Position numbers and translations under genes: made by a program. A stretch of DNA of 64,000 nt, taken from contig NZ_CP007451.1 in NCBI RefSeq assembly GCF_000626635.1, positions 1,674,001 through 1,738,000 on the forward strand. Reading direction: 5' to 3'. Source of the DNA: Draconibacterium orientale (GTDB lineage: Bacteria; Bacteroidota; Bacteroidia; Bacteroidales; Prolixibacteraceae). A model generated the notes under the pieces. The model did not search any database. It was not told the origin of the DNA and was given only the letters and a program-made list of their open reading frames with translations. Position 1 is the first letter of the stretch, and every line of letters starts with the position of its first letter. Shown in pieces: positions 11,045-20,346 of this stretch.

Positions 11045-11582
11045 CAACGCTTCCCCCGGGTTAATCTTATTTCCTGTGTTTTCTGCTGAAAAAGATCAAT
11101 CTAAAACACAACCTCTTTCACTAACAAAATACACTATCCTTATAAAAGCTCTAAATGTAACTAAAATTGTATTCTTAACAACAACATATATTCTGTAATT
11201 AACTTTTCTGAAGCAGGATCAATAATTTAAAATGCCGTTTGTATTTATTTATGCCTCATTAATTTTCACCTCTGTTTTCGGTTAACCAAACCTGTATAAT
11301 AAGCTTAAGATTGAATGAAATTCAAAAAAAATAAAGAACTAAGGAGTTATGAATAATGAGTAGAGAAAAAAAGCAAAATCAGTCTCAATACTCAAATCTC
11401 TGTACTCAAATCTACTTCCTTTTATAATGGAAATTTATAGAAACTAAAGTAGCTGCAATGAATTGAAAATCGCTGAAAGCAAATTTCAGGAGGCTTATCA
11501 CTAACCAGAAAATAAAATGGGTTACCAGGTAGCTATCTGGCTGTATTCTACAACACTCAGCTAATGCAAAACCGGTAACCTG
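11045..11582. other. Intergenic region, AT-rich, no gene seen
   Basis: This 538-bp gap lies upstream of the giant gene and downstream of the dipeptidase gene, both read leftward. It has no plausible coding frame and no RNA gene that I recognise. The promoter of the giant gene must be here, but I see no perfect TAnnTTTG box; TATTTTG on the minus strand near 11130 is one base short. Confidence 0.6.
11526..11578 (-). terminator. Possible terminator of the dipeptidase gene
   Basis: On the minus strand, a few bases after the dipeptidase stop, GGTTACC pairs with GGTAACC across about 40 bases. A near-perfect 16-bp palindrome (CCAGGTAGCTATCTGG on the plus strand) is nested at the far end and a T-rich stretch follows. 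The loop is long, so this is only a candidate. Confidence 0.4.
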
Positions 11583-12797
11583 TTATTGTCTATTCTTAAC
11601 CACTTCGGCAAATACACGCAAAAAATTACCGCCCCAAACTTTAGCAATTTCCTCCTCGGTGTAACCACGTTTCAGCATTTCGGCGGTAATGTTAGGCATC
11701 TGGCTCACATCGGCACAATCGGCCAGTCCGCCACCGCCATCAAAATCCGATCCAATACCCACGTAATCAACTCCTACCAGATTTTTTACATAGTCGATAT
11801 GATCTACACAATCGGCAACCGTTGGCAATTGCTTGGGGTATTTCTCATCCAGTTCGCGCCAGTGTTTCCGAACTTCTGCCTGCTCCTCTTCGCTCATTTT
11901 TGCAAAGCGGGTATTGAAAATATTCCTTATTTCCTGTTCTTTCTGGTAACGAACAGTGGTAGTATCGGGATCTTTAATATAGTCGTCGAGTAAACAAATT
12001 TGAATTACACCGCCATTTTTGGCCAGTGCTTTTATCATATCATCCGTCATGTTTCGCTTATGATGTGCAATAGCACGCACGCTGGAGTGCGAAGCAAAAA
12101 CCGGCACCTTGCTCATTTCCACCACATCGTAAAACGATTTGTCTGAAATATGCGAAACATCGATTAACATTCCAAGGCGGTTCATTTCTTGCACTACTTC
12201 TTTTCCAAAAGTACTCAATCCATCATGTTCGGGGCCTTTTCTATCGGTTGAAGAATCGCATACATCGTTATTCGACGAGTGACAAAGCGTGATGTAACGA
12301 ACACCTTTATTGTAAAACTCCTCTACCCTGTCGAGCTTCTGCCCCAACGGAAAACCATTTTCCATTCCGATGTAGATAGCGCGTTTTCCTTGTTTTTTAA
12401 GACGAGCAACATCTTCCGGAGCAGTGGCCACCTCGGCCATATTATTATATTTTTGACATACCTCCTTGGTTTTCTCAATCATCTTATTCGCCATTTCATA
12501 AGCATTCTGCGTATTCTCTTCGGTGCGAGGGCGCTGGCTGGTAAATGCTGCAAAAAAAATGGCATCCAAGCCACCTTCTTCCATTCGCGGAAAATCAACG
12601 CGGCTACCCGGTGCTTCGTTTTTTTCACCTACATCCAGTCCTCTGTCTAACAGCGCCATTGGTGTATCACAATGTGTATCAATTGTTATTATACGTTTAT
12701 GAACTTCCATTGCTTTTCCATCTTTACCTTCACAAAATCCATTTAATCCGGCTAACAGTCCCCCAACCATCAGCAAAAAAGAACAAGCCTTACCCAT
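11583..12797 (-). CDS. Membrane dipeptidase-like protein (peptidase family M19), exported
   Basis: A 404-residue protein of the renal dipeptidase family, which hydrolyses dipeptides with a two-zinc site. The N-terminus (about 23 residues, hydrophobic, ending near GFCEG) is a signal peptide. The cysteine is not in a good lipobox, so a periplasmic rather than lipid-anchored enzyme is more likely. Visible family residues are HCDTP (zinc His-x-Asp) near residue 42, the bridging Glu in GMENGF near 145, LCHSSN near 172, DVSHIS near 214 and ASHSSVRAI near 236 (zinc His), and GIGSDFDGG near 349 (catalytic-site Asp). Length and motif order are normal for the family. It is a single gene transcribed divergently from the DUF3810 gene, with a perfect -7 box 40 bases upstream. 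Confidence 0.93.
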   Translation of the reverse strand: MGKACSFLLMVGGLLAGLNGFCEGKDGKAMEVHKRIITIDTHCDTPMALLDRGLDVGEKNEAPGSRVDFPRMEEGGLDAIFFAAFTSQRPRTEENTQNAYEMANKMIEKTKEVCQKYNNMAEVATAPEDVARLKKQGKRAIYIGMENGFPLGQKLDRVEEFYNKGVRYITLCHSSNNDVCDSSTDRKGPEHDGLSTFGKEVVQEMNRLGMLIDVSHISDKSFYDVVEMSKVPVFASHSSVRAIAHHKRNMTDDMIKALAKNGGVIQICLLDDYIKDPDTTTVRYQKEQEIRNIFNTRFAKMSEEEQAEVRKHWRELDEKYPKQLPTVADCVDHIDYVKNLVGVDYVGIGSDFDGGGGLADCADVSQMPNITAEMLKRGYTEEEIAKVWGGNFLRVFAEVVKNRQ

Positions 12798-12836
12798 TAT
12801 GAAATGTTTTTGATTTTAAACTGAAAACAATATTAA

Positions 12837-12844
12837 CAAATGTA
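12837..12844 (-). promoter_or_regulatory. Bacteroidota -7 promoter box for the dipeptidase gene
   Basis: TACATTTG on the minus strand matches TAnnTTTG exactly and lies 40 bases before the ATG. A TTTG lies 23 bases further upstream, slightly farther than the usual -33 spacing. Confidence 0.6.
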
Positions 12845-12984
12845 TTTTAAAACAGGCCCTACTCTATCAAAAAGAACCTCTCTTAGCATTAAAATACAAA
12901 CTTTGTTAATACCACTCCTCATCACAACTGCAACAGACAAACACCAGTTTTGATCGTCAGCCCTTAAAATCTTTAAATTTTGTC

Positions 12985-14082
12985 TTGTATATTTACCCGA
13001 AAAAATTGCGAATAAACAGAAAATATAAATGGCTCCTTCTTCCGTGTTTAGCGGGAATTATTTTTGCCCTTACCCTTCTTCTTCGCCAGTTTCCCAACCT
13101 TGTTGAAACCTGGTATGCACAGCGACTCTATCCATTTATAGCTTCGTTACTTTCAACCCTTTCTTTTATTTTTCCCTTTTCGCTTGCTGATATTTTTTAT
13201 GCGGCATTGTTTTTACTCCCTTTAATCCTGCTTGTTCTGGTTTTCACCAAACGGATAAAATGGAAAGCTGCCGGAAAATTTTTGCTGAATGTTCTGGCCA
13301 CAGTATATATCCTGTTTTATGTGCTTTGGGGTTTCAATTATTTCCGTTTGCCCTTACCCGACCGGCTTGGAATAAACGACCGCGAACCCGATACCGAAGA
13401 ATTTGTGCAATTTATTCACCGGTACACCTCCGAATTAAACCGGCTACATTGCGATTTTGACAGCATTGACAAGACTGAAACCGACCGCTTAATTGAAGAA
13501 TCGTACCAACAACTGGCACCGGTTTTACAGTTTGAGTACCCCATGGGCAAGCGCCCCGACAAAAAAATTACTTTCAGCAGCTTTTATGCAAAATCAGGAA
13601 TCACCGGTTACTTCGGGCCATTTTTTAACGAAGTGCATGTGAACAAAATGATTTTGCCCATTGAATACCCTTTTGTTCTGGCGCACGAAAAAGCACATCA
13701 GCTGGGTGTTACAAGCGAGGCCGAAGCCAACTTTTACGCGTGGCTGGTTTGCACACACAGTTCGTCGCAACAAATCAGGTATTCGGCGAAACTGTTTATT
13801 TCATTTCATTTTTTCAGACAGGCTAGAGGTTTGGAAGAGTATAAACAGCTTGTTGCTGAAATCTCGCCCGAAGTGCAGGCCGACATCAACAGAATAAGTG
13901 AACATTGGAACCAACTGCGCAATGCAACCATGGACAAAACAGCATCAAAACTCAACGATGCCTACCTGAAACACAACAATATAAAGTCGGGGATAAAAGA
14001 TTACACCGGCGTGGTTGACCATGTTATGAACTTTACGTTAGATTCAGCTTTTCAGCAACGCCACGGACTTGCGCCCCATTAA
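12985..14082 (+). CDS. DUF3810 membrane protein with HExxH-type motif
   Basis: A 365-residue protein of the Bacteroidota family known as DUF3810, function not established. The first 130 residues hold three hydrophobic stretches (about 16-32, 50-85 and 97-116), followed by a soluble domain. That domain carries HEKAHQLG near residue 232 and then EAEANFYAW about 10 residues later. This is an HExxH zinc site with a downstream Glu, as in gluzincin metallopeptidases, so a membrane-bound peptidase is a reasonable inference. The frame opens with a TTG at 12985 and has no early ATG; a second TTG at 13006 is an alternative start. A near-match promoter (TTTTG at 12948, TAAATTTTG at 12974) would put transcription start close to 12985 and so favours the later TTG. 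Confidence 0.75.
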   Translation: MYIYPKKLRINRKYKWLLLPCLAGIIFALTLLLRQFPNLVETWYAQRLYPFIASLLSTLSFIFPFSLADIFYAALFLLPLILLVLVFTKRIKWKAAGKFLLNVLATVYILFYVLWGFNYFRLPLPDRLGINDREPDTEEFVQFIHRYTSELNRLHCDFDSIDKTETDRLIEESYQQLAPVLQFEYPMGKRPDKKITFSSFYAKSGITGYFGPFFNEVHVNKMILPIEYPFVLAHEKAHQLGVTSEAEANFYAWLVCTHSSSQQIRYSAKLFISFHFFRQARGLEEYKQLVAEISPEVQADINRISEHWNQLRNATMDKTASKLNDAYLKHNNIKSGIKDYTGVVDHVMNFTLDSAFQQRHGLAPH

Positions 14083-14166
14083 AATCATTTATTTTTACAG
14101 CGATTAACAAAAGTTGGAAAAGGAAATGAAGTAAAAACCTCCTGTTTCCGACTTCAAACTTTTTAT

Positions 14167-15003
14167 ATGAAGCTAACACCGATTTCTGCCGGTCATTTTC
14201 ATTGCGATGGAGGAGCCCTGTTTGGCGCCATTCCAAAAGTATTGTGGAACAAAGTTTACCCGTGCAACGACGATAATTTTACCCGATTAACTTTGCGTTG
14301 CTTGCTAGTTGAAACCGGTGAACGCAAAATATTGATCGAAGCCGGAATTGGAAACCACTATCCCGAAAAACACCTCCGAAATAATGGCGTAACTTCGGTT
14401 GATGCGTTGGAAAAATCATTAGCCGAAAAAGGTTATTCAGCTACCGATATTACTGATATATTTTTTACGCATCTGCACTGGGACCACTGCACCGGAGCCG
14501 TTAAAACTATTGACGGCAAACTGGAATTAGTATTCGCGAATGCCACTTTGTGGAGCAGCAAAACACAGTGGGAACATGCCAAAATTTCGAATCCGCGTGA
14601 ACGGGCAGCTTTCCATCGCCCGGTGCTGGACTTTATGATGGAATCGGGAAAATTAAAGCTGATTGAAAAAGAAGGTGAATGGCTCCCCGGCTTTGAGATA
14701 AGACTATTCGATGGCCACACCCCGGGGCAAATGCTGCCCATCCTTCACACCGAAAAACACGTTTTTGTTTACACTTCAGATTTAATTACCACTGCGGCAA
14801 ACATTCCTCTGCTTTGGATTTCCGCTTACGATCTTGATCCGGTGAAAGTGATGGAAGAGAAAGGCAAATTTCTGAAAGAAGCTGCTGAAAAAGACTACAT
14901 CCTGTTTTTTGAGCATGATTATTATACCGAATGTGCCTCGGTGCAGGAGACCGAAAAAGGTGTGCAACTGAAAGAGAAGTTTAGCTTAGCAGAATTGGGT
15001 TAA
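14167..15003 (+). CDS. MBL-fold metallo-hydrolase (lactonase-like)
   Basis: A 278-residue soluble protein without a signal peptide. It shows the metallo-beta-lactamase zinc motif THLHWDHCTG (HxHxDH) near residue 101, GHTPGQM near 184 (zinc His), an Asp in YTSDLI near 206 and a final His in FEHDYY near 252. This full set of ligands predicts an active binuclear hydrolase. The closest recognisable group is the AiiA-like/glyoxalase II-like branch that cleaves lactones or thioesters, but the substrate cannot be told from sequence. It lies 84 bases after the DUF3810 gene on the same strand and converges on rlmN. Confidence 0.85.
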   Translation: MKLTPISAGHFHCDGGALFGAIPKVLWNKVYPCNDDNFTRLTLRCLLVETGERKILIEAGIGNHYPEKHLRNNGVTSVDALEKSLAEKGYSATDITDIFFTHLHWDHCTGAVKTIDGKLELVFANATLWSSKTQWEHAKISNPRERAAFHRPVLDFMMESGKLKLIEKEGEWLPGFEIRLFDGHTPGQMLPILHTEKHVFVYTSDLITTAANIPLLWISAYDLDPVKVMEEKGKFLKEAAEKDYILFFEHDYYTECASVQETEKGVQLKEKFSLAELG

Positions 15004-15056
15004 AACAAATTTAGAACTCAGAAAGCAGTTTTCTGCGATCATCTGTTAAATCAGTG

Positions 15057-16088
15057 TCATCTGCGTTCAGTCTTCACCAGTTCCTTAGTAGAAAGCAAAC
15101 CACAGGCCGCATAAATATCCTGGCCACGCGACGCACGAACAGTGGTAAGAATTCCCTTTTTATTCAGTGCATCTTTAAATCGCTGAATGGTTTCTTCACC
15201 CGGACTTTTTAACGGTGTTCCCGGCACGGGGTGAAAACGAATCAGGTTGATGCGGCATTTTAACCCACTAAGCAGGCGGGCCAGTTCATCAACATGCTTT
15301 TGTGAATCATTCAGGTCTTCGAACAAAATATACTCGAACGACACGCGGCGCTGACGGCCAAAATCCCAGCTTTTAATTTCGTCAATCACCTCTTCAATCG
15401 GGTAAGCCACCTGAACCGGCATAATTTTCTGACGCTCTTCGTGGAATGGAGTATGCAAACTCACGGCCAGGTGCGCCTCGCTTTTTTCAAGGAAAGTCAG
15501 CATGCCCGGAATAATACCGATAGTTGAGACGGTTATCCGTCGAGGACTCATGGCAAAACCCCATTCCGAAGTCAGGATTTCAAGGCTTTTCAACACTTCC
15601 TCAAGGTTATCGAAAGGTTCGCCCATGCCCATGTACACGATGTTGCTTACCTCTTCTACTTCATCGATACTTTTTATCTGATTGATGATTTCGCCGGCCG
15701 AAAGTTGCCCCTGAAAACCCTGTTTGGCCGTAAAACAAAACAGGCAACCCATTTTACAACCTACCTGCGAACTCACACAAACGGTTTTGCGGTCGCGCTC
15801 CGGAATCATCGCCGTTTCGATAAATTTATTCTGGATCGTAGGGAACAGGTATTTGCGTGTACCATCAATACTGGCACTTACTTTTGTATAAGGCGTTAAG
15901 CCAAATTCAAAACGTTCGCTGAGCAATTCACGGGCTTTTTTCGAGAGATTTGTCATCTCCTCAATCGAGCTGATCTGCTTTTTATACAGCCAATCGGTGA
16001 TTTGTTTTGCCGTAAATTTTGGCAGCCCCAGCTCTACTACCAGCTCCTGTAACTCCCCTAATGTTTTCCCGAATAAACGCTCCTTCAT
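15057..16088 (-). CDS. rlmN: 23S rRNA (adenine2503-C2)-methyltransferase RlmN
   Basis: A radical SAM enzyme that methylates C2 of A2503 in 23S rRNA, and in some bacteria A37 of tRNA. The radical SAM cluster motif CKMGCLFC is near residue 113 of the 343-residue product. The family signatures GMGEPFDN and SLHTPFHEERQ are present, as is the C-terminal Cys in YAACGLLS that takes part in catalysis. I place the start at the ATG at 16088. A longer frame begins at 16118, but its first ten codons (RYLCSKF) run through a perfect -7 promoter box at 16105-16112, so they cannot be in the mRNA. It converges with the MBL hydrolase gene. Confidence 0.95.
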   Translation of the reverse strand: MKERLFGKTLGELQELVVELGLPKFTAKQITDWLYKKQISSIEEMTNLSKKARELLSERFEFGLTPYTKVSASIDGTRKYLFPTIQNKFIETAMIPERDRKTVCVSSQVGCKMGCLFCFTAKQGFQGQLSAGEIINQIKSIDEVEEVSNIVYMGMGEPFDNLEEVLKSLEILTSEWGFAMSPRRITVSTIGIIPGMLTFLEKSEAHLAVSLHTPFHEERQKIMPVQVAYPIEEVIDEIKSWDFGRQRRVSFEYILFEDLNDSQKHVDELARLLSGLKCRINLIRFHPVPGTPLKSPGEETIQRFKDALNKKGILTTVRASRGQDIYAACGLLSTKELVKTERR

Positions 16089-16104
16089 ACCTGTAAATTT
16101 GCTG

Positions 16105-16112
16105 CAAAGATA
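16105..16112 (-). promoter_or_regulatory. -7 promoter box that fixes the rlmN start
   Basis: TATCTTTG on the minus strand matches TAnnTTTG exactly. TTG lies 16 bases upstream of it. Transcription would begin about 10 bases before the ATG at 16088, giving a very short leader and excluding the upstream ATG at 16118. Confidence 0.7.
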
Positions 16113-16366
16113 ACGCAAAAATTTTTTGCAAGATTTCCCTCAATGAATTCGATACTTGTATCACCGCCTTAAAAGACGGTGCAAAGAATACTATTCGCTA
16201 AAGTTGATTACTGCTATCCAATGCAAGTTTCTTAAACAACAAATTTGAAGAAGAGTTTTATCCCATCAGCGATTTTTTAAAATCCAATGGGCAATTCGTC
16301 AACAAATCCCATGGGCTTCCTAACCTTCGGATTTCTATTCACAAAAGAGCCAAGGTGACATGGCAA

Positions 16367-17350
16367 TCAGAAATTAGTGCTGATCCATTCAACAGCCTTT
16401 TCAATATCAATGTCTTCCATACATTTAAAATGCTTTTTGGGGCATTTCTGGTGGCCTAACTTGGAACAGGGCCGGCACCTCAAACCGGTTACCTGCATTA
16501 CCTCCGACGACCCGCCGGGTTGGTAGGGCGTCATTCCAAACTCGGGAATGGTATTTCCCCAAAACGAATAGATCTTCTTTTTAAAAGCTGCTGCAATGTG
16601 CATCAATCCGGTGTCGTTCGTTAATACGAGGCGCGAATCGCGCAACAATGAAGCAGACTGGTTCAGCGAAATTTTTCCGGCAAAATTCAGCACATTCCCC
16701 TTCGACTGCGAAAGTACCTTTTCGCCTTCGTCGTATTCATTTTTACCGCCCAGCAATATTACCGGGTACGGAATCTGCTGGCATATTTCGCTCACCTTAT
16801 GAACGGGCAGCTTCTTGGTGAAATAAGTTCCGGCAATTACAAAGGCCACATACCCGTTCTGAAAAGGTTCGGGCAGATCATCCTGTTTAAACGAAGTTGT
16901 TTCATCGATAAAATAATCGAGCCCTTTGTTGTCTTTTTTTACATCAAAAACCGTAACCGTTTCCAGGTAACGATCCACAATGTGCACATCGGGCAGGCGA
17001 TTCATTTTTAACCGAATCATCAGAAACTTCTCCCAGTTGATTTTATTCACCGCAAACGACTGCATTTTTAGCCGGCGTTTTATTTTGTTGCTTCTGAAAT
17101 TATTATGGAGATCGATGATATAATCGTAATTCTCTTTCGCCAAATCGTGAATTAGCGCGCCAATATTATCCTCGAGGAAATGGATTTTATCGATATAAGG
17201 ATTGGAGTACACCAGGCAGGCAAATTTCTTTTTGGTAACAAAATGCACTTCGGCATTCTCTACCTGCTGCTTCAAACCACGCACAACCGGCGTTGTAAGA
17301 ACAATATCGCCAATGGAGCTAAAACGTATTACCAGAAATTTGACCTTCAT
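16367..17350 (-). CDS. Glycosyltransferase family 9 (heptosyltransferase-like)
   Basis: A 327-residue protein that begins with the typical GT9 start VIRFSSIGDIVLTTPV (a glycine-rich loop after strand 1). The second half has NFAGKISL near residue 209 and TNDTGLMHIAAA near 240, the conserved nucleotide-sugar-binding part of ADP-heptose:LPS heptosyltransferases. It probably adds a sugar to the lipopolysaccharide core or another envelope glycan on the cytoplasmic face. The C-terminus has a Cys-rich stretch (GLRCRPCSKLGHQKCPKKHF), common in Bacteroidota members. It stands alone between rlmN and atpC, so the exact donor and acceptor are open. Confidence 0.88.
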   Translation of the reverse strand: MKVKFLVIRFSSIGDIVLTTPVVRGLKQQVENAEVHFVTKKKFACLVYSNPYIDKIHFLEDNIGALIHDLAKENYDYIIDLHNNFRSNKIKRRLKMQSFAVNKINWEKFLMIRLKMNRLPDVHIVDRYLETVTVFDVKKDNKGLDYFIDETTSFKQDDLPEPFQNGYVAFVIAGTYFTKKLPVHKVSEICQQIPYPVILLGGKNEYDEGEKVLSQSKGNVLNFAGKISLNQSASLLRDSRLVLTNDTGLMHIAAAFKKKIYSFWGNTIPEFGMTPYQPGGSSEVMQVTGLRCRPCSKLGHQKCPKKHFKCMEDIDIEKAVEWISTNF

Positions 17351-17408
17351 TTTTTACAAAGTATCTAAGATATCATAATTTTGGAGAACTTGAATTGGAG
17401 ACACAAAA

Positions 17409-17437
17409 AATCCCCGCAGAAGATTTCTACGGGGATT
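17409..17437 (-). terminator. Terminator of the atpDC operon
   Basis: AATCCCCG pairs with CGGGGATT around a 13-base loop. On the minus strand the stem is followed by six T, 25 bases after the atpC stop. It is a good rho-independent terminator. Confidence 0.85.
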
Positions 17438-17462
17438 CTTTAACTAGCTTATCTTTATCGTA

Positions 17463-17705
17463 CTATGTCGATTCAACCAACACAATAATTTTATTTGCTT
17501 TATTTTCAATTACACCACCATCAACTTCAAAATGCTGCTCTACGCCACTGGTTTCTACAATTTTAAGTACTCCTTTTTCCAATGTTGAAATAATGGGAGC
17601 ATGGTTTTTAAGTATTTCAAAGCCACCTTTGCTTCCCGGAAGCTGAATAAGCTTTACATCGCCCTCAAAAACTTTTTTATCCGGTGTAATTATTTCTAAA
17701 TGCAT
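17463..17705 (-). CDS. atpC: F1 ATP synthase epsilon subunit
   Basis: An 80-residue protein that matches the N-terminal beta-sandwich of the epsilon subunit (LEIITPDKKVFEGDV, the LPGSKGGFEIL loop and the ending GGVIENKANKIIVLVE). It links the catalytic head to the rotor and regulates ATP hydrolysis. It lacks the C-terminal two-helix domain found in longer homologues such as that of Escherichia coli, as is usual in Bacteroidota. It follows atpD by 17 bases and the pair ends at a strong terminator. Confidence 0.95.
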   Translation of the reverse strand: MHLEIITPDKKVFEGDVKLIQLPGSKGGFEILKNHAPIISTLEKGVLKIVETSGVEQHFEVDGGVIENKANKIIVLVEST

Positions 17706-17722
17706 GGTTTTCCTTTCCGATT

Positions 17723-19234
<1,512 letters not shown>

Positions 19235-19286
19235 TTAGATTTAAGTCCGGTTGAAACCGTTTTTCGTTAAAATTTTTTAAACCCAA

Positions 19287-19316
19287 CAAATTTAGCATTG
19301 TTTTGTTTTTATGCAA
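19287..19316 (-). promoter_or_regulatory. Promoter of atpDC
   Basis: On the minus strand TAAATTTG (19287-19294) is an exact -7 box, and a TTG at 19314-19316 stands 19 bases upstream, the right place for the -33 element. The leader is about 50 bases. Confidence 0.7.
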
Positions 19317-19362
19317 GATTGCGCCGGGCATTTGTTCGATAAATTAACTTCATCAAAAGACT

Positions 19363-20346
19363 TTAATGCTTACGTGTAAGCATTTTGTGCGCAAGATTCC
19401 GAAGTGGCTGTTTTACAACATCCTGCACATTTAAATCATCTAAAATGCGGATAGCACGATTGAAAAAGTCATTTACTTTTTCTTCGGCAATATTTTTTAC
19501 TCCAATCGATTGATACAATCCGGTAACAGCAGCTATTTTTTCTTTCGGATCAAAGTCTGTTTTTTCGATCCAGCTTATTAGCGCTGCTTTCTCATTTTCA
19601 GAAGCTTTTGCCAGTGCGTTAATCAGTAAAAATGTTTTTTTATTAGCCAGAATATCGCCGCCGATTTGCTTGCCAAATACCGCCTGATCGCCAAAAGTAT
19701 CCAGCAGATCATCCTGCAACTGGAAAGCCAGTCCCAGGTTAATTCCAAAATCGTAAAGCTGATTCGCCAGGTTTTCGGGCGCGTTGGCCAAAAGTGCACC
19801 AACTTTTAAGCTGCATGCCAACAAAACGGCTGTTTTCAGCCGGATCATTTCCAGGTATTCCGCTTCGGTAACATCCATACGCTGTTCAAAATCCATATCG
19901 AATTGCTGGCCTTCGCACACTTCTATTGCTGTTTTACTGAATACCTCCAGCACTTCGGGCAGCGCTTCCGAGCGTTGTTCAAGGAAATACCGATACGATT
20001 GAAAAGCCATGGCATCGCCGGACAAAATAGCTGCATTTTCGCTGAATTGTTTATGAACAGTCGGGCGGCTTCTGCGCACATCCGCTTTGTCCATTATATC
20101 ATCGTGAAGCAGCGTAAAATTGTGGAAGACTTCAATACCAACTGCTGCCGGAATTGCCTTTTCAATAGCTTCGGAAAACATATTGAAAGCCAGTAAAACC
20201 AACACCGGGCGCAAACGTTTTCCGCCCATATCGAGCGAATACTTTATAGGCGCATACAATTCAACCGGTTGATTACGGAGCAGTTCTTTCGAGCGCTTTT
20301 CAATTTCGGCACTCACGCTGTTTTGAAGTTCTTCTACGGTGTACAT
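19363..20346 (-). CDS. Polyprenyl (E-type) diphosphate synthase
   Basis: A 327-residue trans-prenyltransferase that condenses isopentenyl diphosphate units in the cytosol. The first Asp-rich motif is LLHDDIMD near residue 78 with the RRSRPTVH arginine pair after it, and the second is FQLQDDLLD near 212. The GGKRLRP substrate loop is near 40. Chain length cannot be read safely. The start is the ATG at 20346, whose A is also the last base of the upstream gene's TGA (TGATG). A GTG one codon earlier is a weaker alternative. The overlap implies translational coupling to the RND exporter. Confidence 0.93.
   Translation of the reverse strand: MYTVEELQNSVSAEIEKRSKELLRNQPVELYAPIKYSLDMGGKRLRPVLVLLAFNMFSEAIEKAIPAAVGIEVFHNFTLLHDDIMDKADVRRSRPTVHKQFSENAAILSGDAMAFQSYRYFLEQRSEALPEVLEVFSKTAIEVCEGQQFDMDFEQRMDVTEAEYLEMIRLKTAVLLACSLKVGALLANAPENLANQLYDFGINLGLAFQLQDDLLDTFGDQAVFGKQIGGDILANKKTFLLINALAKASENEKAALISWIEKTDFDPKEKIAAVTGLYQSIGVKNIAEEKVNDFFNRAIRILDDLNVQDVVKQPLRNLAHKMLTRKH

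Noticed and set aside
11583-12797. Lipoprotein call for the M19 dipeptidase
   Set aside because: The only early Cys is preceded by Asn-Gly-Phe, which does not make a lipobox; an ordinary signal peptide is more likely.
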